A DNA stretch of 22,308 nt from a virus: IMG/VR virus record IMGVR_UViG_3300013372_002913, positions 1 through 22,308 of that record; one strand, 5' to 3'. Numbering within the stretch: position 1 is the stretch's first letter; the number at the start of each line of letters is the position of its first letter. Under the pieces are notes generated by a model. It made no database searches, was not told where the DNA came from, and saw nothing but the letters and a program-made list of their open reading frames with translations. Shown here one piece after another: positions 13,657-22,086 of the stretch. The position numbers and the translations under genes are program-made.

Positions 13657-15320
13657 AGTGTTTTGTATATTAAATAATTATCTATTACCAATAAATCCAA
13701 ATCTGTATTCTTGAAAGTTTCAATTGCATCCATTGGGGTAAGTACCATTGTTTTATCTTTTATGTTAAAGGATGTATTCAGTATTATAGGGAACCCACTC
13801 AATTTTTCGAATTCTAATAATAAATCATGAATCACTGTACCTTTATATACCGTCTGAATCCTTGAAGTTCCATCTACGTGAACAACTGCAGATAATTTAT
13901 CAGCATATTCTTCTTTAACTTTTACAATTTGATTCATATAAGGGACATCATCGATTACATGAAAAAAATCATTTTGTTTTTCTTTGGTAACCATTGGTGC
14001 GAATGGCCTAAATCCCTCTCTCTTTTTAATTAATTTGTTAATTCTTGACTTCATACCAGGTATAGTTGGATTTGCCAAAATAGATCGGTGACCCAATGCT
14101 CTTGCCCCAAACTCAATCCTGTCTCGATACCAACCAACAACTTTACCTTGATTAATTTTTTCCGCGACTGATTTTAACAAATATTCTTGGTTCGTAACTT
14201 CTATAATGTTCAAATTCCCAAGATTTCTCAAGTAATTTTCAATATCATACTTTGGGCCCAAAAAAGGATTCTTCGTTACCCTTTTTTGCAGTTTTTTATT
14301 TTTTACAAGATAATGAATACAAGCACCAACACATGAACCAGCATCTGATGGTGCGACTGGTATCCATATTTTTTCAAAATCAGAATTGGACACTATTTTT
14401 CCATTTGCAGTTCCATTGTAAGCCGAACCACCTCCCAAGCATAGATTAGTACTACCGATATTATTTAAAATAGAAATAATATAAAATAATACTTCTTCAT
14501 ATCTCAGTTGAACCGCTGCCGCCAAATTTTGATGTTGAGAGGTTATTTCCTCTTCAGTCAATCTTGGTTCTATCCCCAACAGTTCAGATAATTTTTCATC
14601 AAACATAAGTCTATTTGACCTATCCCAACAAAAAATACTCATATCACACAATAATTTACCGTCTTTGAAATCTATTAGTTGTCTAACCTTTTCAATATAT
14701 TCAGTAGGGTCTCCATATGATGCCAGTCCCATTAACTTATATTCCCCTTCGTTTGGTTTGAATCCTAAAAACGAAGTCATCGTAGAATAGTAAAGTCCTA
14801 AAGAATGAGGATAGTTTCCCAAATCGTGGTACTCTATTCCCTCGTCATTAGCTAACCCAATAGACAGAGTATCAATTTCTCCTACACCATCAATAGATAA
14901 ACAAATCGCAGTTTCAAAGTCTGAAGTAAAAAATGAATAATATTGATGAGCCAAATGATGTTCAGAATAAAACACTCTTCCGTTAAATGGTCTCAAATGT
15001 TTTTTGACCTCATATATATTTTTTAATATTTTGAATAAGGAGGTAATTGAATATTTTGGTGATGTGATGAAATGTTTCTTTATATTATTTAAGACTCTTT
15101 TTAATTTCAAATTCAAATCTTCGTAGTAACAAACCATATGAATGTCATCGTAAGTAATGTTATAATGTTCGAAGATATATTCAATCGTTCTACAAGGGAA
15201 AGAACTATCGTGTTTAATGCCAGTAAATTTTTCTTCTTCGCAAGCAAACACTAATTCTCCGTCTTTGAATAAACATGCTGAAGAATCGTGGTAAAACGAT
15301 GAAATTCCGAGTATGTACAT
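13653..15320 (-). CDS. O-carbamoyltransferase, NodU/CmcH/TobZ family
   Basis: This 555-residue protein matches the family over its full length. The N-terminal ASKHA/Kae1-like half has GISSFYHDSSACLF (His11), SEHHLAHQYYSFF (His121, 122, 125) and SIDGVGE (Asp144), the metal- and ATP-binding set that makes carbamoyl-adenylate. Later come LCLGGGSAYNGTANGK (about 294-308) and the C-terminal GARALGHRSILANP (405-418), the YrdC-like/carbamoyltransferase signature. The family uses carbamoyl phosphate and ATP to carbamoylate hydroxyls of sugars (NodU, TobZ) or other small molecules. Here a surface sugar made by the neighbouring epimerases is a likely acceptor. The start overlaps the stop of the E1beta-fusion gene (TAATG), and a basic 38-residue peptide gene follows directly. 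The reading is complete, with no missing key residue. Confidence 0.93.
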   Translation of the reverse strand: MYILGISSFYHDSSACLFKDGELVFACEEEKFTGIKHDSSFPCRTIEYIFEHYNITYDDIHMVCYYEDLNLKLKRVLNNIKKHFITSPKYSITSLFKILKNIYEVKKHLRPFNGRVFYSEHHLAHQYYSFFTSDFETAICLSIDGVGEIDTLSIGLANDEGIEYHDLGNYPHSLGLYYSTMTSFLGFKPNEGEYKLMGLASYGDPTEYIEKVRQLIDFKDGKLLCDMSIFCWDRSNRLMFDEKLSELLGIEPRLTEEEITSQHQNLAAAVQLRYEEVLFYIISILNNIGSTNLCLGGGSAYNGTANGKIVSNSDFEKIWIPVAPSDAGSCVGACIHYLVKNKKLQKRVTKNPFLGPKYDIENYLRNLGNLNIIEVTNQEYLLKSVAEKINQGKVVGWYRDRIEFGARALGHRSILANPTIPGMKSRINKLIKKREGFRPFAPMVTKEKQNDFFHVIDDVPYMNQIVKVKEEYADKLSAVVHVDGTSRIQTVYKGTVIHDLLLEFEKLSGFPIILNTSFNIKDKTMVLTPMDAIETFKNTDLDLLVIDNYLIYKTL

Positions 15321-17095
15321 TACTGAAAATTTATTAAACTTTGAAAAAAGTTATAGTCTGTTTTATCATCATATAAACTTGTCACTATATCTTTATTATG
15401 TTTGAGCCTTTTTTTTGCACTTTGATAAAATCCCTGTAATTGGTTTTTTTTCGTACTAACTCTAACAATTTCATCAATAATCATTCTCATTCTTTTTTGT
15501 GAATTTGGTTCATTATCATAACTTAAATCAAAGAAATCTTCAAAAAAATCGAATCCATAGAGTTCTTTTGTCTTTTTAATGTGTTGATGGGTCGCGACAA
15601 TTAATGGAAACTGAGAATAATAAAAAGGAATCAATGTCTTCTCAGTAATATGAATTAAATTATTTTGTTCAAACTGAGACTCATTGACAATATTAATGTA
15701 TGAATGTTTGTATGGATTATTTTCAAACATTGAATTCCAATCTTGACCTCCACCAGGAGTATCCACGTCATAATCCTCAAACTCACTTTTTTTAATATCA
15801 ATATTTTTAAAAAAGTTTAAACTACTTTGTGTTTCATTGATTAAATCTTGGTCAAATACGGTCAATAAAATATTAGAATCGATATCACCATTTTCTAATT
15901 TCATTGCGGACAATCTATTTCCTCTTAGAAAAGACCAATCGGTGTCATCTAGTAAATTATGGTGTTTAAGTGCGGTTAAAATACCTAATCTATGCATAGT
16001 TAGATTCCTATTATAACACGTAAACGTTTTTTCTTTATTGATTTTAAACGGATATCCATCACACAAATTCACAATATTTCTTGTAATCACCAATGGAAGT
16101 CTGTTTGACACATGAACATTTATTTTAGAATTTATCTCGTTTTTTAATTGCGGTAACAACTGATTACCATTTATAATAAAAACTTGGTTTGCCGGTATTC
16201 CAATAATTCTAAGTAATAAATCCGTGATTTTTATAACATTTCCCAAGTCACATTCATGCTCTGTTACAAAAATAACTTTGAAGTTTTGATTTTTCTTTAG
16301 TAAAATTTTAATTTCTTCTGAGATTGGTAAATCTTGATGTTCTAAACTATATAGAGATAAATAATAATTTACATGTACCAAATGGTAAAAATTTTCGTCT
16401 TTTCTTTCTGATATTTCACTAACATCGCATATTTTATAATTTTCAATTTCATACCAACCTGGCCTCATAAAATCTTGAACCATGAGTATGTTAGTGTTCT
16501 CACTTGATTCATCGGTTATAAGATTTAAAATTGTTTTATTATGATATAATTCCGGATACTCATTTATGATATACACCCCAACATTATCTTTAGCGAATTG
16601 ATAATATATTTTTAAATCTTCAATAGTTTTACAATCAAAAATTTTAACATTTTTACACAAAGATTTGAATTCTTCTATGTAGTTTGCTTTATGTTGATGT
16701 CCTGGATCTAATGGTGACTCAGACCCTTTACCAACCCTAATTATGATGTGAACTTTTTCACCTGTCATCAATTCATATTTGTCCACATGGTTTACTAATT
16801 GATTTGACGCAGATATTAAAAAGTCCCATCTTGGATAAAATGTAACAACTCTTTTACCTGTCATTGCCAAACCCAAACTCATCCCCATTTGTGTTTCTTC
16901 CATTACTGGAACCTCAATCATCTTTTCTTTAGGCACATCATCAAGTGTCGTACTCATCGGATTACCCCTATAAACTATTTGTTGACCAATAAAAACGGTA
17001 TTATCATCATTAGATAAATCGGTCATAATTTGAGAAAGTGTTTCTTTATATGTTATATTTTTTAAATTAAAACGCAACCCATTTACCACTTCCAT
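15320..17095 (-). CDS. Thiamine-diphosphate E1 beta/transketolase Pyr domain fused to a glycosyltransferase-like region
   Basis: This is a 591-residue two-part protein. Residues 1-185 are a clear E1-beta Pyr domain: VFIGQQI, EVPVMEETQMGMSLGLAMTG with the thiamine-activating Glu66 (or Glu67), FYPRWDFLISASNQLVNH, IIIRVGKGSESP and VYIINEYPELY. The usual E1-beta C-terminal (transketolase_C) domain is absent. From about 200 to 591 the protein instead looks like a phage or bacterial glycosyltransferase of the exostosin/fucosyltransferase-like type: FTCYNRNLTMHRLGILTAL (about 358-376), HITEKTLIPFYYSQFPLIV (482-500), then GFDFFEDFFDLSYDNE (514-529) and a basic helical tail. The preceding E1-alpha gene overlaps it by 29 bases, so the subunits probably pair. 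I know of no characterised protein with this fusion. The domain calls are good; the joint function is inferred. Confidence 0.8.
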   Translation of the reverse strand: MEVVNGLRFNLKNITYKETLSQIMTDLSNDDNTVFIGQQIVYRGNPMSTTLDDVPKEKMIEVPVMEETQMGMSLGLAMTGKRVVTFYPRWDFLISASNQLVNHVDKYELMTGEKVHIIIRVGKGSESPLDPGHQHKANYIEEFKSLCKNVKIFDCKTIEDLKIYYQFAKDNVGVYIINEYPELYHNKTILNLITDESSENTNILMVQDFMRPGWYEIENYKICDVSEISERKDENFYHLVHVNYYLSLYSLEHQDLPISEEIKILLKKNQNFKVIFVTEHECDLGNVIKITDLLLRIIGIPANQVFIINGNQLLPQLKNEINSKINVHVSNRLPLVITRNIVNLCDGYPFKINKEKTFTCYNRNLTMHRLGILTALKHHNLLDDTDWSFLRGNRLSAMKLENGDIDSNILLTVFDQDLINETQSSLNFFKNIDIKKSEFEDYDVDTPGGGQDWNSMFENNPYKHSYINIVNESQFEQNNLIHITEKTLIPFYYSQFPLIVATHQHIKKTKELYGFDFFEDFFDLSYDNEPNSQKRMRMIIDEIVRVSTKKNQLQGFYQSAKKRLKHNKDIVTSLYDDKTDYNFFQSLINFQ

Positions 17096-17699
17096 AATGA
17101 GGATATTTGGATTTGTATTGATACCAAATTACATCGTTTGGTATATCTCTTTTTATGTTATTCCATGTTGCCTCTGTCGGGGTGTAGGTTGAAACTCCAT
17201 TATCTTCCACAACAAAATAAAGTGGTAAATCGAAGTTTCTTGCATACTTATGTATTTCATAAAATATTCCACTTTCAAAACTCATGTCCCCAACAAATAC
17301 CCACACTTTTTCATCACCACCATTTTGTTTGATACTCATTGCAACACCTAAGGCGATTGATAGTGTTCCTCCAACAATTGCTGAAGAGTAAAACTTATCT
17401 TTTGGATTACAAATTGTAATCGATTTACCTTTTAAAATTTGGTCTTCAATCCAATCGGGACAAATACCTTTCACTAAAGCATGATAATGTGATCTCCACG
17501 TAGAAAAAACCCAATCAGATGGACCTATTCTTTTAGAGATTTCTATCAACTCTTCTTCATTACCATTTGATAAATGTACTGGACCCCTAATTTTACCTCC
17601 TTCCCAATGACTAACAATTAAATCTTCAAAATTTATTAAATCTTGTGAAGTCAATTTTTGTTCTCTAACTATTGGATATTGTTCTAAATTTTTAATCAT
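17067..17699 (-). CDS. Thiamine-diphosphate-dependent E1 alpha-type subunit (compact)
   Basis: This 210-residue protein carries the PP domain of E1-alpha enzymes. It has TWRSHYHALVKG (67-78), then SSAIVGGTLSIALGVAMS (105-122), the diphosphate/metal motif VFVGDMSFESG (134-144) and LPLYFVVEDNGVST (158-171), the GDG-x(n)-N equivalent. It is shorter than dehydrogenase E1-alpha (about 330 residues) but ends with a coherent YPHYGSGKWVAF, so it is probably a naturally compact form rather than a truncation. With the E1-beta domain encoded next, it should form an active site at the subunit interface for decarboxylation or two-carbon transfer. No E2/E3 genes are nearby, so carboligation for sugar building is more likely than a dehydrogenase complex. 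Its start overlaps the RmlC-like stop. Confidence 0.83.
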   Translation of the reverse strand: MIKNLEQYPIVREQKLTSQDLINFEDLIVSHWEGGKIRGPVHLSNGNEEELIEISKRIGPSDWVFSTWRSHYHALVKGICPDWIEDQILKGKSITICNPKDKFYSSAIVGGTLSIALGVAMSIKQNGGDEKVWVFVGDMSFESGIFYEIHKYARNFDLPLYFVVEDNGVSTYTPTEATWNNIKRDIPNDVIWYQYKSKYPHYGSGKWVAF

Positions 17700-18268
17700 T
17701 TGTCTTTCATTTGAAGTATTGGGTTATTTGACGGCCACTCTATATTCCATTTTGGGTCGTTCCATTTTGCCACTTCGTGATTTATTGAATCGACATACTC
17801 TCCTTTATAAAACATATTGTAATGAAACACACAATCAGTTAATGCGTAGTGTCCGTTTGCAAAACCTGGAGGAACTAAAACTTGGTCTCTATTTTTTTCT
17901 GAAATTAAAAACCAATCCCATTTTCCATAATTAGGTGAATTCTCTCTTATGTCCAGCACAACTAAATATATGTCACCAACTAACGCTTGTACTAGTTTCC
18001 ATGTTTTATCATCGTAATGTAAACCCCTTAAAACTCCTTTATATGATTTAGAGAATCTCCCATGAATTGAGAGTTCGTTTTTATCGTAGTGAATTTTACT
18101 CATCACAGGATGGTCCTCAGAATGATAAGTTGTAAAAATTTCACCCCTGAATTCTCTGAATATAGATGGAGTATAGACAGGAACTTCATATCCAAAAATT
18201 TTAGATGGTCTTACGTCAAAATCGTTCCATTTTTTTTCATTCATAAATTCTATTTTTTTCTCATTCAT
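17696..18268 (-). CDS. dTDP-4-dehydrorhamnose 3,5-epimerase-like cupin (RmlC family)
   Basis: This is a 190-residue RmlC-type cupin. It shows KGVLRGLHYDD (77-87, active-site His84), KLVQALVGDIYLVVLDIRENSPNYGKW (91-117, including Lys91), LVPPGFANGHYAL (131-143) and a C-terminal WNDPKWNIEWP (169-179). The family epimerises C3/C5 of 4-keto-6-deoxy sugar nucleotides. RmlA, RmlB and RmlD are not in this window, so the substrate may come from the Gmd-like enzyme, other phage genes or the host. The ATG at 18268 overlaps the upstream TGA. A second ATG 24 bases on (18244) sits in a near-repeat of the same sequence, and either could be used. An in-frame TTG upstream at 18277 is less likely. Confidence 0.88.
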   Translation of the reverse strand: MNEKKIEFMNEKKWNDFDVRPSKIFGYEVPVYTPSIFREFRGEIFTTYHSEDHPVMSKIHYDKNELSIHGRFSKSYKGVLRGLHYDDKTWKLVQALVGDIYLVVLDIRENSPNYGKWDWFLISEKNRDQVLVPPGFANGHYALTDCVFHYNMFYKGEYVDSINHEVAKWNDPKWNIEWPSNNPILQMKDK

Positions 18269-18274
18269 AAATTC
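18227..18274. repeat. 24-base tandem duplication across the RmlC-like start
   Basis: Positions 18227-18250 and 18251-18274 match at 20 of 24 bases, with 14 identical in a row. Each copy contains GAATTTATGAATGA on the minus strand. It duplicates the start codon and gives the protein two MNEKK segments in tandem. Confidence 0.8.
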
Positions 18275-19008
18275 CAATATTTTTTTCTAATTTCATAGAC
18301 ATCAAATGGCTCTCTTTTCATTTGTCCACCCTGTCTTAGGTTTGACCCAATTGTTTTATAACTCATAACAATTGACCTTCTATAATTTTTACTATTATTA
18401 TCTTCGGAACCGTGAACTAAATAATCGTGAGTGAATAAAACATCACCATATTTACATTCATGATATATTTTTTTAAAATTATGATTTTGTGGCATCACAC
18501 ATCCCTTGCCTCTTTCGTTTTTCCAAAATGTTGGGTTTGTCTTTGTTCTTTCCTCATCAATTTCAATGGGTAGTATAGGTAAAAAGTGTGATGATTCATA
18601 TGACCACAAACACCCGTTTGACTGGTCGCTATCATCTAAACAAAAAATTACATTTATTGAATTTCCCCAACCAGATTCAGTATAAAAACTATCTTGATGC
18701 GCGTCTCTACCAAGTTCACCAGGTGGTTTAAAATACGCCTGACTTTGTATTCCTTCAATTTTATTGTTTAATATATTCTCAAGAATTTCAATCACTTTAG
18801 GATGCCCAAAATATTTTAAAATTAATTCAGATTCTTTATGCGGGTGTGAATATATTCCATATTCACCCCATGAGGAGTCTTTTTTATTCCTTTGAATTCT
18901 TAGAATATTTAATTCGTTATTAATCTCATCAACATCATTTTGTGATAAGATATTATTTACTAAATAACCCTTATATTTCCAATCAAAAATTTCTTTTTCG
19001 CTTAACAT
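18265..19008 (-). CDS. Phytanoyl-CoA dioxygenase (PhyH)-family 2OG oxygenase
   Basis: This 247-residue protein has the PhyH layout: an N-terminal FDWKYKGYLVNNILSQNDVDEIN, the iron motif DAHQDSFY (His104, Asp106), INVIFCLDDSDQSNGCLWSYESSH (118-141), then GDVLFTHDYLVHGSEDN (distal His199) and RRSIVMSY (Arg210 or Arg211 for 2-oxoglutarate). The iron site is complete. PhyH proteins hydroxylate small molecules or lipids and occur in many sugar and natural-product clusters; here a sugar nucleotide or glycan is a likely substrate. The stop overlaps the RmlC-like start, and the conserved unknown gene lies 10 bases upstream. It is the only PhyH-type member among the eight oxygenase-fold proteins in the window. 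Confidence 0.9.
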   Translation of the reverse strand: MLSEKEIFDWKYKGYLVNNILSQNDVDEINNELNILRIQRNKKDSSWGEYGIYSHPHKESELILKYFGHPKVIEILENILNNKIEGIQSQAYFKPPGELGRDAHQDSFYTESGWGNSINVIFCLDDSDQSNGCLWSYESSHFLPILPIEIDEERTKTNPTFWKNERGKGCVMPQNHNFKKIYHECKYGDVLFTHDYLVHGSEDNNSKNYRRSIVMSYKTIGSNLRQGGQMKREPFDVYEIRKKYWNL

Positions 19009-19018
19009 AAGATATTTT

Positions 19019-19429
19019 TTATTCCCAACTAATACCCCAATCTTTAAATTCTGAGGCTAAACAATCTGTTTTATAATCTTTTCTACCACCAACGATTTCT
19101 TGTATTTTGTTTTTGGCAGTATTTCTAACACCGTTTAATCCGTGCGTTAATTCCAAATTAATATTCTCAGTCTTACCATATTTTCTATAGTTGGACTCGT
19201 TGTGCCAAATGTGTAAGTTTGTTTGTGCCAAAACAACAATCGAACGAATCGTCTCAGCATCAACAATTCCTTTATTTTCTTGAAGTATCAAATCAATATC
19301 ATGTTTAATATCTCTAATTTCTTGAGCATATTCCTCTTTGTGTTCAGGAATAAAAACTTCTTTTAGTTGCGAAATGCTCATTCTATCAATTAACTCCGCT
19401 AGTGTGGGCAAGTATTTTCTTTTATCCAT
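19019..19429 (-). CDS. Conserved protein of unknown function
   Basis: This 136-residue protein is mostly helical and hydrophilic. Its most distinctive stretches are YLPTLAELIDRMSISQLKEV near the N-terminus, then FIPEHKEEYAQEIRDIKHDI, IVVLAQTNLHIWHNES and LTHGLNGVRNTAKNKI. From recall, similar proteins occur beside sugar-nucleotide genes in marine phages, but I know of no assigned function. No catalytic motif, membrane segment or signal peptide is visible. It sits one base after the Gmd-like stop and 10 bases before the PhyH gene, so it is co-expressed with sugar-nucleotide enzymes and may be a binding or scaffold protein. The role is left open. Confidence 0.75.
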   Translation of the reverse strand: MDKRKYLPTLAELIDRMSISQLKEVFIPEHKEEYAQEIRDIKHDIDLILQENKGIVDAETIRSIVVLAQTNLHIWHNESNYRKYGKTENINLELTHGLNGVRNTAKNKIQEIVGGRKDYKTDCLASEFKDWGISWE

Positions 19430-19430
19430 T

Positions 19431-20441
19431 TTATCTATTTAAAAATTTACGACCTTTATTTATTCTATCTCTCCAATAATCCAACAGGTCGTCCATTGTT
19501 TTATTAAAAGGAATCTTCGGTTCCCATCCAGTTAATTCTCTGAATTTTGTTGTGTCAGGTATTTGTAAATCCGCATCTATTAGTCTTAACCTGTTCGGGT
19601 CAACAACAATTTCAATTTCATTTTTCATAAATGATTTGGATATAAGATATTTCAAAGTGTCTTCAACTTTACAAGTATAATCTCCTCCAATATTATAATA
19701 TGCACCAGATGATGGATTGATAGTCAATAACATCCAATATGCTCTGACAGCATCTCTTACATCGGCATATGTTCTAAGTGAATTCAAATTACCAACAAAT
19801 ATTTTTGGTTCCTGTAATCCATATTCTATCATTGCGATTTGTTTCGCGAATGTAGATTCATGAAACACATCCCCTCTTCTTGGTCCTGTATGTGTAAACA
19901 TTCTGGTTGTCATTACATTCATTTTATACGCCTCTCCATAGTATCTACCAATTAAATCAGTTCCGACTTTAGAAATCGCATATGGAGATGCTGGATGTAA
20001 TGAACATTCTTCGTTTATCGGAAGTTTATCTTTACTAACTCTTCCGAATATTTCACTCGACGCACACACATGTATCATCGCATTCTTATATGGTGATTTT
20101 CTAAGTGCTTCTAATAAATTAGCAGTACCGATGATATTTGTTTGTAATGTTTCGATTGGAGAATCAAAACTTGTTTGAGGATAAGATTGTGCCCCGAGAT
20201 GAAAAACATAGTCGGGTTTAGATATATCAATCGCGTTAACAATAGAACTAAAATCATTCAAATCTCCATAGATTAATTTAATTCTATTACCAGTATTAAT
20301 AATATCTGTCAAATGTTCTATGTTATCCATAGAGTCATTCCATCTACAAAAACCATAAATTTTTACATTCGGTTTCTCCAAAAGAAAATCAACCATATGG
20401 GAACCAACCATACCTAAAACACCCGTTATTAATATATTCAT
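19431..20441 (-). CDS. GDP-mannose 4,6-dehydratase-like extended SDR
   Basis: This 336-residue extended SDR has ITGVLGMVGSHMVDFLL (nucleotide loop, 5-21), YGDLNDF (58-64), DYVFHLGAQSYPQTSFDSP (77-95), VCASSEIFG (125-133) and YAISK (Tyr154, Lys158). It also has MFTHTGPRRGDVF and FVGNLNSLRTYADVRDAV, all typical of GDP-mannose 4,6-dehydratases and close relatives. It should make a 4-keto-6-deoxy hexose nucleotide, the entry point to fucose, rhamnose or perosamine-type sugars. Two more epimerase/dehydratase genes lie upstream, which fits a GDP-fucose-like route, although the exact sugar is not determined. Its start overlaps the SGNH stop as ATGA. The nucleotide loop GxxGxxG is intact. Confidence 0.88.
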   Translation of the reverse strand: MNILITGVLGMVGSHMVDFLLEKPNVKIYGFCRWNDSMDNIEHLTDIINTGNRIKLIYGDLNDFSSIVNAIDISKPDYVFHLGAQSYPQTSFDSPIETLQTNIIGTANLLEALRKSPYKNAMIHVCASSEIFGRVSKDKLPINEECSLHPASPYAISKVGTDLIGRYYGEAYKMNVMTTRMFTHTGPRRGDVFHESTFAKQIAMIEYGLQEPKIFVGNLNSLRTYADVRDAVRAYWMLLTINPSSGAYYNIGGDYTCKVEDTLKYLISKSFMKNEIEIVVDPNRLRLIDADLQIPDTTKFRELTGWEPKIPFNKTMDDLLDYWRDRINKGRKFLNR

Positions 20442-21145
20442 ATCATAAATTTTTTATACAAATATTCAGAAAACAACTCATTCATTCTATAACTCCAATG
20501 TATGTCATTCTCTAAACCATATTCACCATTGGATTGATAAAACACGTCCCTATGTGTTTCCCATTCACCAATTTTTTTTGTTAATATATCTTTGTCTTCT
20601 ATAACATAAGATTTAAAATCCATATTATCCCAAGAAAATATGAATTTTTTTCCATTAGTCAACGTATACAGTGATTCAATTATTTCGATTTGATTTAATT
20701 GGTTTGCTTTAGAACCATTTATTATTTCTTGTGTCCTTAACTCTTTTTCAAATTTTTTCCAATTATACTCTTTACCAAAAATTTCAATTTCAGTATCTAT
20801 ATTATTATAAGACGCGGTTCCGACAAATCTATTCACATAGTTTACCTCATTCCTTTCAAAAAATTGATAATCTTTTTCAGATAGTGGTAATCTAGTTCTA
20901 TTAAAAAAGGGAATACAAATAACTAAATAGTCTTCGGGTTCAATCAATGATAATATCTTAATCCAATTATCTATAATAGTCTGTGCATCTCGGCTTGGCT
21001 CTCCATCGCATATTAAGTTTGTGTTCAATTTGTCTGAAAGGTCTTCCCCCCAAAAACATTTGTTTTGATTTGATGGAGCGTTAACATAAAAACTATCTCG
21101 ACAAAAACTATCTCCAATTATGAATAGATTATTCTTTATTTTCAT
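20438..21145 (-). CDS. SGNH-hydrolase-like protein
   Basis: I start this at the ATG at 21145 (235 residues), because the longer reading begins with TTG. The N-terminus KIKNNLFIIGDSFCRDSF contains block I with Ser13. A later DGEPSRDAQTIIDNW could supply block II (Gly48), YLVICIPFFNRTRL is a central strand with a block-III-like Asn82, and NDIHWSYRMNELFSEYLY places His216 with Asp214 two before it, again a changed DxxH. It resembles the phage SGNH proteins found next to sugar genes, possibly acyl esterases or transferases. The gene overlaps the epimerase upstream by 17 bases and the Gmd-like gene downstream by four. Sequence identity to the other two SGNH proteins is low by eye. Confidence 0.7.
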   Translation of the reverse strand: MKIKNNLFIIGDSFCRDSFYVNAPSNQNKCFWGEDLSDKLNTNLICDGEPSRDAQTIIDNWIKILSLIEPEDYLVICIPFFNRTRLPLSEKDYQFFERNEVNYVNRFVGTASYNNIDTEIEIFGKEYNWKKFEKELRTQEIINGSKANQLNQIEIIESLYTLTNGKKFIFSWDNMDFKSYVIEDKDILTKKIGEWETHRDVFYQSNGEYGLENDIHWSYRMNELFSEYLYKKFMI

Positions 21146-22085
21146 TATACCATTCAATAGTTTCTTTAATACCCTCTTCAAAAGTATATTTTGGATTAAA
21201 TCCTAATTCATTTTTTATTCTATCTACACTAACCGCTCTAAAAGGTATTGTTGTAGGTTTGGATTCATCCCATATAACCTTAGGATTTTTACCCGTAACT
21301 GTTAGTATGGTATTCAATATTTCACCAATTGTGACTCCGTTTCCATATCCCAAATTGTACGGTTTCATAGATTCTCCCTTTTCTAAAATCAATAACGCAC
21401 CATTAACTACATCTTTCACATATAAAAAATCCCGTACAACATCAGGATTACCCCAAGCAGTAAATGGATTTTCTCCACTGAGGACTCTTTTGATTAATGC
21501 TGGAACAACATGACAAGTTTTTAAATTAAAATTATCATGTGGACCAAATATTGCGGTACATCTTGCTAATGCAATTTCTAATCCAGAGAATTTTGATACG
21601 TGTTCCATTAACTTTTCACGATATCTTCTCATCCACCCATACCCATAATAAGATTTATATGGTTCATCAACCCAAAATTCATCTTCAGTTATTGGTCTTC
21701 TAATATCGGGATATCCTGTTGAACTATTTAAGTCTAAAAATCTTTTTACTTTATTTTTTACACAGGCATCTAATACATTACCAATTAGATTTAATTGTTT
21801 AAGTGATATTTGTATATCGGTTGGCACTGAAGATGGGTGAGCGACTTCTCCCGCACAGTGAATCACATAATCCGCACCTTCAGTTAATTTAACACAATCT
21901 TCTAATTTCATTAAATCAATATCATGAAAAACTTGAATGTTGTTATGTTCATATTGTAATGGATTTTTATGTACATGTGTTCTCACATCTACTCCCATTT
22001 CCGCTAATTTCATTAAAAAATGTGTCCCAATAAACCCAGACCCACCAGTGACTACAACTTTTTTATCTTTCCAAAATTCACTCAT
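21129..22085 (-). CDS. NAD-dependent epimerase/dehydratase (GDP-L-fucose-synthase-like)
   Basis: With the ATG at 22085 the protein has 318 residues; a TTG at 22100 is less likely. It has the nucleotide loop VVTGGSGFIGTHFL (11-24), ADYVIHCAGEVAHPS (71-85), LNSSTGYP (119-126), and YYGYGWMRRYREKLME in the catalytic-helix position, then ARCTAIFGPHDNFN and VVRDFLYVKDVVNGALL. The overall pattern is closest to GDP-L-fucose synthase/4-ketohexose reductases. The catalytic Y-x(3)-K appears as Tyr149-x(3)-Arg153, so the usual lysine is replaced. The stop of the partial epimerase upstream lies two bases before its start, and the leader ends ATTAATATG. It probably acts on the product of the Gmd-like enzyme. 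Confidence 0.85.
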   Translation of the reverse strand: MSEFWKDKKVVVTGGSGFIGTHFLMKLAEMGVDVRTHVHKNPLQYEHNNIQVFHDIDLMKLEDCVKLTEGADYVIHCAGEVAHPSSVPTDIQISLKQLNLIGNVLDACVKNKVKRFLDLNSSTGYPDIRRPITEDEFWVDEPYKSYYGYGWMRRYREKLMEHVSKFSGLEIALARCTAIFGPHDNFNLKTCHVVPALIKRVLSGENPFTAWGNPDVVRDFLYVKDVVNGALLILEKGESMKPYNLGYGNGVTIGEILNTILTVTGKNPKVIWDESKPTTIPFRAVSVDRIKNELGFNPKYTFEEGIKETIEWYNENKE

Positions 22086-22086
22086 A

